A stretch of 64,000 bases of DNA, from the NCBI RefSeq assembly GCF_012489685.1, contig NC_080046.1:61246195-61310194 (forward strand), given 5' to 3'. Positions 1 through 13,900 of the stretch are shown one piece after another. The notes beneath the pieces are model-generated. The model made no database searches. It was given only the letters and a program-made list of their open reading frames with translations, and was not told the DNA's origin. Source of the stretch: Lotus japonicus. Its lineage: Eukaryota > Streptophyta > Magnoliopsida > Fabales > Fabaceae. Numbering within the stretch: position 1 is the stretch's first letter; every line of letters begins with the position of its first letter. The position numbers and the translations under genes were made by a program.

Positions 1-850
1 GTTACGGGCGTGGCCCATGGGCTAATTTAACACCTCTACTTTTCCCAAAGATATCCTGCATTCCCAATTAAACATTAGCCATTTTGAAGCCTCCCAAATC
101 CGCCTCAAAATGAGTCATTCTGATTTGTGTCGGCAAAAGGGAGATATTGTCCATGAGACAACATGTTCTCTAAACTAGAGTTATCAATGCTTAACTTTTT
201 ACAATAAGTTCTTCAAGAAAGGATTACCCAAGTTTTTTGTTCTTCCTCTTTCCCCCATATTCGAACAGGATCAAGAAGGAATGCATGGCATTATGCTCTT
301 TTAACTTTATAGTTTATTCTTTCTTTATACCATATTGGTGGTGGCCCCTAATTCTAATGAAAAAAGGATGTCAGTCAGATTCATCATTTTGAAAAAGAAA
401 TTTTTGTGCTGGTCTGTTTTGCTTATTAAATCTACAATCTAAAGTTCATTGAGTTTAAATAAAAGTAGACATTAAAGCAAGGGATTATATTTGAATAATC
501 ATAATAACCAATAGTAACATAAAATTACATGTTGCATGGATTAAAATAGGCTTGTTTCATAACAAAAATATACTAGAAATCCACTCAAAAGTTTCAGATT
601 TGCCCCCTTTTTTCCCAGAAAAACTTAGAACAAAAAACACAAAGAACAAAACAAACAATGCAGCTCTGGTTTCATACCAGCAAGATTCAACATTCCATAC
701 ATAATATGCCATATATTGCTGAGAAAAATCAAAACAAAAAGATGGCATGGGATCACAATGATGGATGATTTGATTGTGATGACAAAACTTGATGTTATAT
801 GATGGAAGATGGTTATGGTTGTGACTACTCCACTATGCACTAAGTAACAA
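1..850. other. AT-rich flank, no gene seen
   Basis: No open frame here resembles a known protein. The stretch is the 3' side of the minus-strand S40 gene, so its 3' untranslated region and polyadenylation site should lie in about 600-850. The short frames at 557-840 have no family resemblance and mixed low-complexity composition. Confidence 0.5.
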
Positions 851-1315
851 CTACTCTATGAAGCCAGTTTTGGTCAAAACAGCATTCCTCACTTTGCTAA
901 GATCTCTGCCTTTCAGGGTCCTTCCCATTCCCTCACACACAGAGAAAGATGAAATCTGGCTCCTTGCAAGCTTCCTAGCAAGCCATTCATGTGGAGGAAC
1001 CATATCATCATCATCCTCATCATCACCTTCATCACCGTTGTGGCTTACACCACCATCCCTTGAACCCTTCATGCAATTTTTCCCGTAAACTTTTGACCAG
1101 TCAGGAATGTCCACAGGTGCTGAAGATTTGTGAGCCAAAGGGGAATCAGAAGTGGATGATGTTTTAGCCCTTGGAAAATTTCTTGTGATTTTTGGGCCAA
1201 AATCATTCCTTTCCTTGGCTACAACACCCCACAGATCTTCATCGAAATCTCTTTCCTCCCTTGTTCCGCCACCAAAACCTTTGCTTTTGCTCAGAAAGAC
1301 ACCTTGATCTGCCAT
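851..1315 (-). CDS. S40-family (DUF584) senescence regulator-like protein
   Basis: A single-exon gene of 154 residues. It carries the three blocks that define plant S40/DUF584 proteins: a VDIPDWSKVYG block near residue 86, VPPHEWLARK near residue 106, and the C-terminal GRTLKGRDLSKVRNAVLTKTGF stretch. An acidic run (EGDDEDDDDM) precedes the second block. S40 proteins are small, plant-specific and mostly nuclear; barley S40 and Arabidopsis AtS40-3 are linked to leaf senescence, but biochemical activity is unknown. The open frame extends upstream to a GTG, but the first ATG gives the protein start MADQGVFLSKSKG, typical in length for the family. A TATATATA sequence about 115 bases upstream fits a core promoter. 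A second member lies at 47078-47701. Confidence 0.85.
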   Translation of the reverse strand: MADQGVFLSKSKGFGGGTREERDFDEDLWGVVAKERNDFGPKITRNFPRAKTSSTSDSPLAHKSSAPVDIPDWSKVYGKNCMKGSRDGGVSHNGDEGDDEDDDDMVPPHEWLARKLARSQISSFSVCEGMGRTLKGRDLSKVRNAVLTKTGFIE

Positions 1316-1427
1316 TGATGCTTGCTGCAACACCTAGATGGAATGGATGAAGTGGCTTATGAAAAATAAAAGCAGATGAGTGTTTGGGGAATGAGCTATA
1401 AGTGGTGATGACAGAGTTTCCTATTTC

Positions 1428-1437
1428 AGTATATATA
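1428..1437 (-). promoter_or_regulatory. Probable TATA box of the S40 gene
   Basis: On the minus strand the sequence reads CTATATATAC, about 115 bases upstream of the chosen ATG at 1315. That leaves room for a 5' untranslated region of roughly 80 bases. This is position and motif only; no transcript evidence is available. Confidence 0.5.
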
Positions 1438-1439
1438 GA

Positions 1440-4400
1440 TACAGATAGCTGAAACTCTTCCACCTAATGTACTGGGGTGGCTAATGAGATAAAATGGACT
1501 TTTTCCTTGTCCTTGGGAATCAAAAAGCAGAAAAGAAGTGTAAGAGAATAATATCAGGAATCTCCCTTGCTTTTCTTTCAATACCCTATCCTTACCTAGC
1601 CAGGTCAAATTACTTTCTTAATCAGTCTCATTTCTCCTAGCTTGAAACTCTTTTATAGTGTCCAACGTTTATTACGTTATAAAATAAATTCTAGAAAAGA
1701 AAATAGGACTTTGAAAATAAAAAACTAGAATCACATAATGTTAAAATATGAAAAGAGTAATGATAGACATGCATCTTGTGATAGATGCTCATTAGATATA
1801 CACATTTATGATGATTTTTAACCTCATAACAGAGTTTCACAAATGTATATATCTAATTAATATGAATATCTACTATGAAATGTAGAGTATATCTATCTAT
1901 CATTATTATATACTACAATTTAAGAAGAAAGCTTTTTGTAGAGGGGAGTGGAGGAGAAAAAGCCTATAGTGGCAGCAAAAGTATTATTGTTTTGCCTGGC
2001 CCAGCAAAGTACATAAAAAGTAGTAAAGAATTTAAGAAATTAAGAAGAGAAAATGATGGCATGAATTTAACATGAATTCTCATTGAATTTAATTTAATGT
2101 GTCAATTTTTTTATCTAATCTAGATTAAACTCAACATAACATATTATAACATTTCTCTTTACACATTAAAATACATAAAATCACGTTTAGGCGTTTTAAG
2201 AAATGTCAAACCCAAGATTTACTTAAGTAAGATATTACCTAGAAATAATCAATGGGGTTAATTACAAAAATCCAAAAGGGCACAGAAAGGAAGCAGGGGA
2301 AGGACAAGAAGTAAGAAGAGAGCCAGTCCCATCAAGATCATGATAGCATTTCCAATTAAGAAGAGAGAAAATCTCAGATCAGAAAGGCTGCATGATGATT
2401 TGGAGAGGTGGTGAGGGATGATTGGTGTTGCCGTACAATACCAACCCTCAACCTTATCTTCAAATCAACCTCACTCTATACCCCCTTAGCTTTTTACTAG
2501 CTGATCCTTCTAGGACAGGGTGCAAAGTAAAACCCATTCCATTAGGTAATTCATATTGGATTTCTGTTGCCACTATTACTTTGAGATTTGTAGCGGGATT
2601 TTGCTGACACATGACGATACATTTCAAGTTTCAACTCTCATTGAGTCCAGTTCAAGCCTTTATTTACGCTCTACTACTACTAGTTCCATATTCTTCAATG
2701 CTTCTTGGGTTATGGTTAGTTATGAGCTAGTACTATTATTATTTAATGCATCACTAGCTTGAGTTATTACTTATTACTTTCACATTTCAGAGTATTTACA
2801 ACCCCGAACATAAATCTTCTTTACAAGACTGCAAATTAAATCAATCCAAGTTTGATTTTTATTGTAATAAATGTCAAATAAAAGGTGTTTTTCTAAAACA
2901 AATCAAATCAAGTTTAATTTCAATCAAATTAAAATATTTAAATTCAGAGATGGCAAAGTGACTAGAGTGAGTACCAGCTAATACTAGTCTCAGCTGCATA
3001 TCTATCATTTCCAGTGTCATGTCGCTTCAATGCCCACTGAAGTTTGGTATAACTTTGGTAAGTAAGGGCGAGTCTGGTACAATCTCAAAATGGAGATTTT
3101 TTTCTTTCTTTCAGAATAATGAATCCCCCGAAGTTGCTCCGTACAAAACTACAAATAAAGGTTTTCTTTTCTCTCTTTCTATCATAAATGTAGTAGGAGG
3201 ATGATAACACCTATAATCCTATTGTTTATTTAGTTATGACACGCTTAGGTTAAAGCTAACTAACCCCCTCTAATAAAGATGTGTTAACATTCCAAATAAA
3301 CTAACACCTAGAGAGGTAGAAGCAGAAGATACAATAAATAAAGAGAAAGATAGGAAGAAAATGTGAGTAGAAATTATGAGATAGAAAATTAGGTGAGGTA
3401 TCAATGAATCAAAACTTATTATAAATCAGCTAAAAACATAACTTTATGTGATTTTAAAGAGAAAAGGAGAATAGAAAAGTAACAAGAGAGAATAGAGAAG
3501 ATGAGTAGAGAAAGAGTTTATAAAATGTTGTTTGGTATAATAGAAATATAAGAGAAAGAGAAGAGAAAGAATAATGTTGACTATCTCAACATTTCTCATT
3601 GTTTGGTTGAGTAGAGAATAGAAAGAGAGAAAAGGTAAGAAAAATAAGTTAAAATAATATGTTTTTCATAATTTAGAAAATAAGAAATATCAAAGTTAAT
3701 CTTATGTTAAATTGAAGAGATAATTCTGTGAGGAATTTGAAAAAAAAGGGGAAATCTTAGGTTAGTTTAGAGAGATAAAAGAAGAGAAATACATAAAAAT
3801 AAAGTGAAAATGGTTTGAAAAAGAATGTATGGTGTGAATGAATCAAAATTCAAAAATAAAAGGCAAAATTGTTTCCATTCATTTGGAAGAAAGAAATTGT
3901 TTGTGAGCCTCAAATAAAAAATTTCTTTCTTCCTTCACTCTTCCAAATGAGATTTTTTTATCACTTTGAAATTTTATTAAATGAAAGGAAAACAAACTTG
4001 AGGGCAAGGTGGTCCCTAGAATGAAATACAAAATGAAATATTTAGAAATGAAAAGTTCCACACACAGAAATTATCCCAAGCCCAGAAGAAACAACACCTA
4101 CTTAATATAAGGACTGACATCTGGTCCAACAATTAAATTACCAACCAGGCAGAACATCAATATACAATGGTGAAGCATACAACTCTTGGATACAAACCAA
4201 CAATGCATGACTAACACTTGGACCTTATCAGTCAGCAGTAACAATAAAAAACACACAACAATGACTGAATGACAACATACTTGATTGTAATAGTTGTGTA
4301 ACCTGTGGCTCCACAGATTAATGCAGCAACCATTGTGCAAACAGCTAGGGTCTAAGTCAAATATCAAAACATAATAATCGAACCAGAATATTGGAACATA

Positions 4401-4940
4401 AACCATCAGCCTGTAGATAAATGATGATTGCAGCAACCATAACTCATCATTTTTTCCCTTTTGTTTTCTCTCAAAAGGAACATATATTAAAGGATGATTG
4501 ATCCAATAACTAAAGATGAAAACCAAATTATGAAGGTAACGAAGTTACTTACTATCTATTGTTGTCTTTAAATGCAAAAAATACAATCATACATTGTTTA
4601 AAATAGAAAATTACTATTAAGAGTGGTTGTGACTTTTAGCGCCAGACAACAGCACCTGTGATACAAAAGAACTTGCATATCTATAATGCGATGCATTTCA
4701 TAAATTCAGCTATTTAAAACATGATCTCTCAGCACATTCCAAAACTAAGTAAACCTTAACTGCATTATTGCGTGCCAACAAAATAATGAACCATTTGAGG
4801 CTCGTCTCTACAAATTGATGTCACCTTGCACTTATTTACCGCTATATGCAACTAACTACTCTTAAGACTAAAGCTTACCACTAATGCTGTACAAAGGGGA
4901 TGAATCTTAATTTACATCTCACTTCCTGTCCATTGAAATT
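1440..4940. other. Intergenic AT-rich region
   Basis: No coding sequence was recognised. The interval 3300-3900 is strongly purine-rich on the plus strand (GAGAGA/AGAAAG runs) with the phrase GAATGAATCAAAA-like repeated near 3400 and 3837, which suggests a decayed repeat, but no ends were found. The 3' untranslated region of the starch synthase gene should lie just below 4941. The 142-codon minus frame at 4098-4526 is not similar to any family I know. Confidence 0.45.
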
Positions 4941-7900
4941 TCATAGCAACTTGCGTGCTGCATGGTAAAGCTCCAAATAGTCAAGAGCAGGCCGGTTCCA
5001 AGACCAGTCTTGCTCCATCACCCTCTTGCATAAACTGTTAAACCAATCACGGCCATCATACCACGCAGATATTGCCCTGAAAGAGTCCATAAAATTAATT
5101 TTGCAATTAGAAACACAGATGCTCATGTGTGCATGTATGTTTGTATAAACATTGCGAGCAAAAGATGCAAAAAAGCACAATGCTTCTGGTTTCCTCTGCC
5201 CATGCCATAGCCATTTCCAACCGTTCTTTCCGCATGAAAATTCCAATGCAAGAAATCCAGCGTTTGAAGAATCATGTATTCGAAATATAAAAATTTGGGG
5301 GGCAAAGAAAATCCTATCTTTTACTGACCATAGTGATGAGTGACAATATTGACTGTAACATTGATACAGAGATGGAACATCTAACTGATAAATGTGCTAA
5401 TGATGGATATGATGACATCAATCATATATATGCAACAGATTTAAGGTGATGCCACTACTAACCCTAAAGGAGTGTGGAAGGATGTTTAGCCAACTAGCCA
5501 AGCTTCGAGGCTTTAAAATCGACCATAGACCACTCATAAACATGGTTTAATTTTTTATTATCTATGCTTATTGTTACATTTATCCTATACTACCTTTTCA
5601 CCCAGCTAATCTCTCCGGTATGGCCTAGGTTCAAAAGTGGATGCCCCTTCCTATGGTATTTTTTCTCAACATGAATTTCAAATTTTAATTCCAAATCATA
5701 TGTTTAAGAGACTCGAATCTCTTCCATTCAGACCAACATATGTTAGTACTATTATATACTATTTCCTTGGAGTTGCGTTGTTGGCAAATTGGAGTTTTCA
5801 TGATATAACCACCCTGCTCATCATATGACACATAACTCACCTATTGAGTGCATAATCAACACCTCCAGCATCAGCCCCATCAAAACTAAATCCATTTGGC
5901 TCAAGACCTTGCGCTTGTGCTCTATCCCTATCATTATCAACATCAAATACTGTATCGTAAAGTCCTGCAAAATCATATCAAGATGAAAGTCAGCTGAACC
6001 AAAACAAATATAATGAACAAAGGAAATTTATAAGACAAAAAAGTATATCGGTTGGTGGTCAATGTATTATTCAGGGCCGGAAAGTCACAGAGATCATTTG
6101 AATGAATTATATTGTTGACGAACAATAAAGCATGTGCAAACCTCCAGTTTTTCGAACAACAGGTATTGAACCGTATCTCATTGCAACAAGTTGAGTAAGT
6201 CCACATGGCTCAAAGATTGAAGGAACTAAAATGAAATCAGCACCAGCATATATCTAGAACAGTAAAATTTAAATGAATCAGTAGTTCCCCATTATGTTGT
6301 ACTTGCACAGATAGTAGGTAAAATGTTAACAAAGATTGAATTCCATAAATTACCAAGTGTGAAAGAGGCTCATCATATGCGAGGCAAAATCTAGCCTGAC
6401 CATTATGAGAGGAGTGCAACTGATTGGCCAAATTCACAAAATCATTTTGGATACGGGGATCTGGAGCCGAACCAAGTAATACAACCTGTATTCAGATCTC
6501 TTCACAGTCAATACTTAAGTCATCTACTTCAATGCAACATTTATAAATATTTTCAAAATTGAGTAAGAGAATCAAATAACAAATTAACATGCTTTACTTT
6601 GACTTCTACCCTTGGCTTATAATAAATAACACAGGCACCAACTTGAAACAAAATTTCCCTATCAGAGGTAGAGGAAGACTAGGATTTTATACATCTTGTA
6701 CAGTTACTTATATTAAACCACTTAACCTGAAACTGTTCATGGGAGGCCAAAAACTGGCTGCTTATCTCTATCAAAAGGGTGAAGAGGATTAAGCTCATAA
6801 ATGAAAACAACTTAGACACTTAGTATAATACCACATCAGTTGTCAAATAACCAATTAGGTAAAAGCTTAAACTATGAACTATTAAATATAACCACAAGAA
6901 TGATTTTAAAATCATAACAAAAACAAAAGTTGAACTGTTAACAATTTGTTCTACTAGCATCCATATACTAAGGAACAATCTGCTATTAAAACTATTGCAT
7001 TGTTGGTGCAAACTTAAATGTAAAATAGAAAAGAGGAAGACCTGTCCACCACGTTCTAGTGTACGCCAAATGGCATGTTTGATGAGATGGATCCCTTTCT
7101 GATGAGTTAATCGAGTAATAACTCCTACCAAAGGAAGGTCTGCAGTTTCTAAACCAAGCTTTTGTTGCAAGGCTTCCTTGGCAGCTCTTTTTCCTTCAAC
7201 AACATTTTCTGATGTGTAAGGTACCTGGAACATTGTGATATTGGAGCTAGTCATAACTGAACCAGTAGAAAAAAAACTACGATTACAGTTATAGAGGGTA
7301 GAGTACTGCTACTGACTAATTGCAATCATTACAGAACTCAAACTGCATACATGTATCCAACATTTTTAATAATTAGTAGTTTAAGTTTTTATATGTTAAC
7401 TAGGATGGAACAATGTGTACAGTTGTACACTGTTGACTAAAACACGATATGTTCTTCGTATTGATGATTGATTCCAAACATTCACAAAGCTACAGAATAA
7501 AGACGATGTAAGTATCTTCACTGTAATCAGTTGCATTATTTTAGGGGCATAGATAAGAACTGATATAGGACGGAGCCTGTCAATACAGTATCTTATCCGG
7601 TGGAGGTAAAAAGTGAAAATAAAATCAGTTTGTCAGTAATTCTCCAAACTGAATTGCCTAATTTTAGCTAGTAGACATCGGTTATCAAGCAGTCACAATG
7701 TTGAGACTTAACTTATGTAACTTTATACCACATAGATATGTAAGAAAAGACAGAAAGATCTGGGCATATGCTAACTTACAGGAATGAAGTTATCATTATC
7801 CGGGTCCCATATATCTGGGTCAATTCCATTTATTATACCATGGAATTTGTGATGATTGGAAGCAACTGCAGGATTCCCAGCAACCTCCCTTGCATAAGTG

Positions 7901-10900
7901 GGGGAGACCTGCCAAACATAAATGAGAAGAATCCTTATTCCATAATAGAAATTTAGGTTATGATAAAGATGCAAAAATCACAATATCTTCCTTTCAAATA
8001 ACTGATTCAGTTGAACATCCGAAACTCTATCAGGGGTCACAATTCTATAACATTATATTATGAAGGGGAATATTCGTTTGACATTAGATTTTAAGCATAC
8101 AGATGAAGTTTAAGCTCCACTCAAATTCTTAAGAAACGCTACAAAGGAGTTTGGCCCCGACTGCTCCAGAGTATTGATGAATTAGCCAGTGATTCATACC
8201 AGCCTCCCATTGTGAATCATACCAGTGGTCATTTCTCCTATCTCACTAATTAACCCCGCCATGATGAATTATCCATGGTGATGACTGATGATGGACACCA
8301 TCCTCAATTTTCACTCCACCTTTTTATTATTTTTTTGGATATCCAAAAAATTAATGTGGTTTAGTGGTTCCAAATATTTTTCTTTGTGGATTTGGAGATG
8401 TTTTAGTTACTAACGTTTGTAATTGCTTGCCAGAAAATTTCCATCAGTGAACATTCAAGTGAGTCTCTTAGGAACCCAAGAAAGAGACATGGGAATTGCT
8501 AGAAAGAATAAATAAGAAAAGAACAATTTCAATGAAATTGAACTAAAGATTAAAACAAAAAATAACCATAAAAATAGAGAGAAAATCAATGGAAATGCCT
8601 AATCTATCAACATATCTAGTAGACAAACCCCATTAAAAAGGGCATGTACTATACAAAAAAGTATTACTAATGTCATGAACCATTCATCCTGAAAACATAA
8701 GCTTTTAGGTAAAGAGAACTGAATAATTTTATGCTATACTTCTAAAATGCCCCTCACACAAGAGTCATTTGGGCTTGAAGCATCGATAATGTCTCGCCCC
8801 CATCATCTACCTTGTGTTGAAATTCAACATTTTATTAGAATAAACTGAGGGTAGTAAAAATCGAACTCTAGACCACTTGTGTGCTTTCATCTAACAACTT
8901 AGGTTTTTGGAATAGTTAGTTAATGATAACTAAAATAACAGATCGAATAATTTAGATCATAACCAACACTTACAGTTGTAGCCTTGTCTGCACATGCCAA
9001 CGCTTTTGCAATGAAGTTGGCTCCAAATTCAAGGTTATGAATTGTGAAGACAACTCGAGCCTTACTAAGACCATACTCTGTATAACTATCTTTAAATAGC
9101 CATGCAACGGGAGCACTTGACCAATCATGGCAGTGGATGATATCCTGATCATTGGTAAGAGCCAATTACAATACATTCTTAGAGAGAACAACTAAATTAA
9201 AATGTTTTTCTATTCCAAAAAGGTGTGATAATATACATTGTTAAACCTGAAGGCTGCATGCAAATTTAGGTAAACGCAACAATCTGATAGGGAATACTCA
9301 AGTACGAAAGCTGAGCACTTGGAAAGGTGGTTTCTACTTGCATATTTAGACTGATATACGTTTCTCATGGAATGTTGGTGGTTGTTATATGTACAGGGTG
9401 TTAGGTCTCATATGAATGAAAATACGCATGTATCTACAATAGTCATTACTGTTCCAACTTTGTACTGCTCACTCAAATAAAAATTGCGTAAATATTGTGC
9501 TTTTGGGTCTAGTGGGATGGCAGAAAACATTGAGTTATCATCCAAAGAAGAGACAGTTTAAGTTCCATTCTTATGTCAGGAAAATAAATGTTTCTCGAAA
9601 ATCATAAAATCAGCAGCTTTATATACAAAAATAGAATCAAATAAACAGCTTAATCACAGTCAAATTATATGTCTTACAGGATGAAATCCATATTGGTGTA
9701 GAAATTCAAGAGCGGCATGACAAAAGAATCCAAATCTCTCTGCATCATTCGCACGACCATATACACAGCCAACCCAAAAGAATCTGTAGGAAGAATATTG
9801 ATCTGTAAAGCATAGTTCAATTTATGAAGCATTTAAAGTTTTTCAGGTTAGCTTAACGGAAATGGCAATGTTCATAAAGAGTAAAAATGCATCCCCCTCC
9901 CTAAAAGAAAATTTAAAAGAAAAAGAAAAAAGAGCATTGATGACATTGTTGTGAACTTTGTGGAGAATCTGAAAAAGTTGTACTTGCCATTTGTACAAAT
10001 ATTTATCCTGAATATCGATACCTAAATAGAAATTTTTTTGTACTACAGCTACAAGATCATGGAACTTATAAACTTCACCCAACTCGAGCCCAGAAATATT
10101 TCGGCCTCACGTTTGGTACCAAGTCTTCCTAAAATTCATTAAAAGCCTAACCAGTACCTAGAAAGTAGATGTGAAAAAATGATTTTTTACAAAATAAAGT
10201 ATGAAGCTTAGCCACAAGAAGCACTTCATTGTTATGTTAGTGAAAAGGACAATAAAGAACCAAAGTCTTTACCCATTTTGAGGCTCCAAAAAGTACACAG
10301 AGAGGCCTTCAACATTTCCATGCCATACTTTTATTTCAGTCCCGCCCCAGAAATAGTTTTTATGAAATTGAAAATCCTTTACCTGCATTAGAAGCCATAT
10401 AATTAGCAACTAATAAAAAAAACTAACTGAAACAAGTACGACATATGCAATTTTCCAACAAAATGATCAGGGAAGTGTTCAACAATAGCCTTTTTTATCT
10501 TGCCACTGATGCAGATGCTCAACAAGCCATTCACTTTCATGAAGATGCCATCAAACAATATTTGATTCCCTCATCCCCTTGATTGTCACCAAGTTTCGTA
10601 TTGAAGTTCATACATATCACTCTCAATAATAATTACAACATCATGCTGTACTCAATAGGGGGTTAGGAACAGACAATAAAAGTCCGTGAATTAAGGAATA
10701 GACCTTACATATGCAATGCAGAATATGAGATGTAACAGAAGTACCATAGAAACCAAAAAGAAAATAGAAACTTACATTGCTAAGGTTCAAACAATCATAC
10801 TTTGGAAGAATGATATCCACGTTGTGATTTAAATCCTGAACAGCCCGGGATAGACTAGTAACAACATCACCAAGGCCTCCAACCTGCCAAAAGTGAACAC

Positions 10901-13900
10901 AATTAGAAACAGAAGAACATGTTAAAATAACTCAAAATTATCTTCTGCATAACAAATTAACAATTAAAAACCTTTTTGTGGACAAAATAATGGCAATAAC
11001 AACTGATGAGCCGAAACATTTATCCTTCAGAAGCAGCCTAGCTAAATCAGGATGCAATTTGATTGTCTATGTTTAAATATTTAAATATATTAATGTAGCA
11101 GGACTCTCTCTCTACAAAAATTATTTTCTCAAAAACTTAATATTTTATGATCTCCAGCAAAATAAATATTCCTGTGGAGTACCTCAAAAATCAATTTCAT
11201 AAACTTCCTGGTCATATTTGTTACTCTTTAATTTTGGTCTTTTTTCCTACCTATCATTTAATTTTGGTCCTTTTCTTGCACTCCTGGTTTGAGTTATATA
11301 GGAAAACGAAGGAAGATTGGGAAGAACAGAGGAATGTTATGTTAATGTATACCCCCCACCCCTTAAAAAAATTCAGCTTATTAAAATTTGCATTCTGTTC
11401 ACTCAAGAAACTTTTCTAACATTTGACATATTGAAGGAAGGTTGAATGCTAATATCCTTCAAAGTGCAGAAGTTCAGATATCATCAAAGGTTGAAACTTG
11501 AAATTATTTTTTATCCCTTCTCTTTTCCTCCATCAAAATGAAAATGCTGATTTACAGCCCTACCAAATCTCAAATTCCACTTTTTAACACAGCACTGCAC
11601 AAACAGTAAAATCTCTTCACAGTAAATTCCTAAAACATGCCAGCCTTGGCAATAAAAGAAGCCTGCGAAGAGACATGTAGATGAAATTGAGATAAGATAC
11701 AATACAAGGAATATAGCTTACCTTTGCAATCGGGGCCATCTCAACAGCAATATGGATGATATGCAAAGGTGGTTCCTTTACAATACCTCCAAAAACTGGT
11801 ATGTGATAATCCATTCCAAATTTGTTGTCAAAAACTCCACCACTTTCAGTCTCAGAGAATACAAAGTCCATCATGTATGCATCCAGTGGAACCTTAACTG
11901 CAGAAACACAAAATCTTCAGGACCAAAGTCCAAATGTCTTTTTTTCCTGGAGAAAACAAAGTAGCTACGTTCTGTATGAAGTTGAACTATGCCAAATTTA
12001 TAAAGTACATCCATCTTAAAAAGCTATTTCTAACGATATAAGATCTGTGAAGATGGAATCTGAATACAATCATAAATGATACAGAGCACAAACTCCATGC
12101 AGCTTTCTTCATAATGTTGGTGACAATAAACACTCAGCATTATCAAAGACCAGCCGAGAGGCTTAGGACACAGAGAGTAATGGTACGTGAAAAACATTTT
12201 AAAGATGCCATTATTCACTAAGACTTCTAATCATAATATTTATCTCTAGATCTATGCATGGGCAACATGAAAACATTTTTGAACTCTCAGAATTTCGGTT
12301 AAGCCTAATTCTACCCCAAAACCTAGCTTAGGGGTGAGGATTGTTCTACTCTACATAAGAACTATTTTGGTTATATCTCTAGTCAATGTGAGACTTCTCA
12401 TTACACACCCCTCACACCCAAGACTGGGCATCTAGAATGTGGAATTTGCAGGGATGAACATTTGCGGGTGGCTCATGTCATATATGTATGCTCTCCAATA
12501 AACAGATCTAGGATAGACTGATCCCATCTTAGAATTTGGGATAGTGCTTACTTTACCCCAAAAGCTAGCTCATGGATGAAGATTGCTCTACCCTATAAAA
12601 GGACTATTTTGGTCATATCTCTCGTCAATGTGGGACTTCTCAATATGAACAAATCTACATGTAATTGGGAGGTTCTGACACTTGTTGTTGCCTTTTTTCT
12701 CCTTGAGTGTTATTTAAATAGCATTATCCACACACAGAATACAAATTGGTAGGGTAGCACAACAATTCATTCAATAGAAAGACCATTAATATGGTAACAT
12801 AATAGCGCATCATATATGGTGATAACATCAAAAGTGCTAACATAATATATTTGGAGGACAGAGCATATTTCAGAAATAAGTCAATAACACTCTTTAAACA
12901 AATCTTAATAGAATAAAAAATAAAAGTTAAGCAACCAAAGAGACATTAAAATCCTTAATGTTGCTAATTGCAAGAATTCTGTGGTCTAATGACTTTAATC
13001 ATCTATGAAATGTAAAACTGAACGAGAGACTCACCAGAGGCTTTGACATGAGTGCCATTATCTGCAGGCAACATTCTCTGAGGTGGCAATGGGCCAATGC
13101 GATGAGACCAACGATTAAATGAGCATCTAAACCAAACCTCAGGTTTTCCATTTAGATTTGTGTTGGAGGGATTGTAAAATACTGTCACTATGCTCCCTGC
13201 TTGAACATCAAGAGGCTCGGTAAAGACAATATGCTTTTGAGACAGCAAAAATGTTTTCAAAGTTTTTTCCTTTGTTTCAGCTTTCATCTTTGCTGTTTTT
13301 GCAGCCTGTCACCAGAATAGGATTAAATCAACAATATTGCATTAGTAGCTATGTTAATCATTTTCTTCCAAAAAGAAAGACCTGAGTGAGTAGAGCAGGA
13401 TTTAGGCAAACAGTTTAAGGGATCAATCTGAAACCCTGCTCTGAACAAAAGAATTTCAACTATAGACCTGACTAAAGAAAAAAGGTGAACTTATCCTCCA
13501 CACATTGTGATTGCACCATTAGAGTAAGCCCTCGAGTCAGTGTTATTTCTCAGAAGTTATGACATGATTTCTTAAAACTATCACATCATTGATCCATGTC
13601 ATTAAGATTTCAACAAAGTTTAACATTGGTTGTCAACATGCAACATCACATTAGTCCTCCAAAAATATTTGTTATCGAATTAGTTCCTTCAAGATCTAAA
13701 ACATTACCACATTATTCTTCCAAAAATTTGTTCACCAGATTAGTCCGTAAGAAATTTAATTCATCACCAAATCCCTCCTCCCATACAACCAAATTAGTCC
13801 TTCTGATTCACCACTTGAGTCCTTCATAAGGACATATATGGTAACATTTTAGATCTTTAACAGACTAATTTGGTGAGAAAAAATCGCAAAACTAATATGG

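Noticed and set aside
4098..4526. 142-codon minus frame downstream of starch synthase III
   Set aside because: Cys/Phe/Leu-rich composition as expected for translated AT-rich DNA, no homology recognised, no promoter or splice context.
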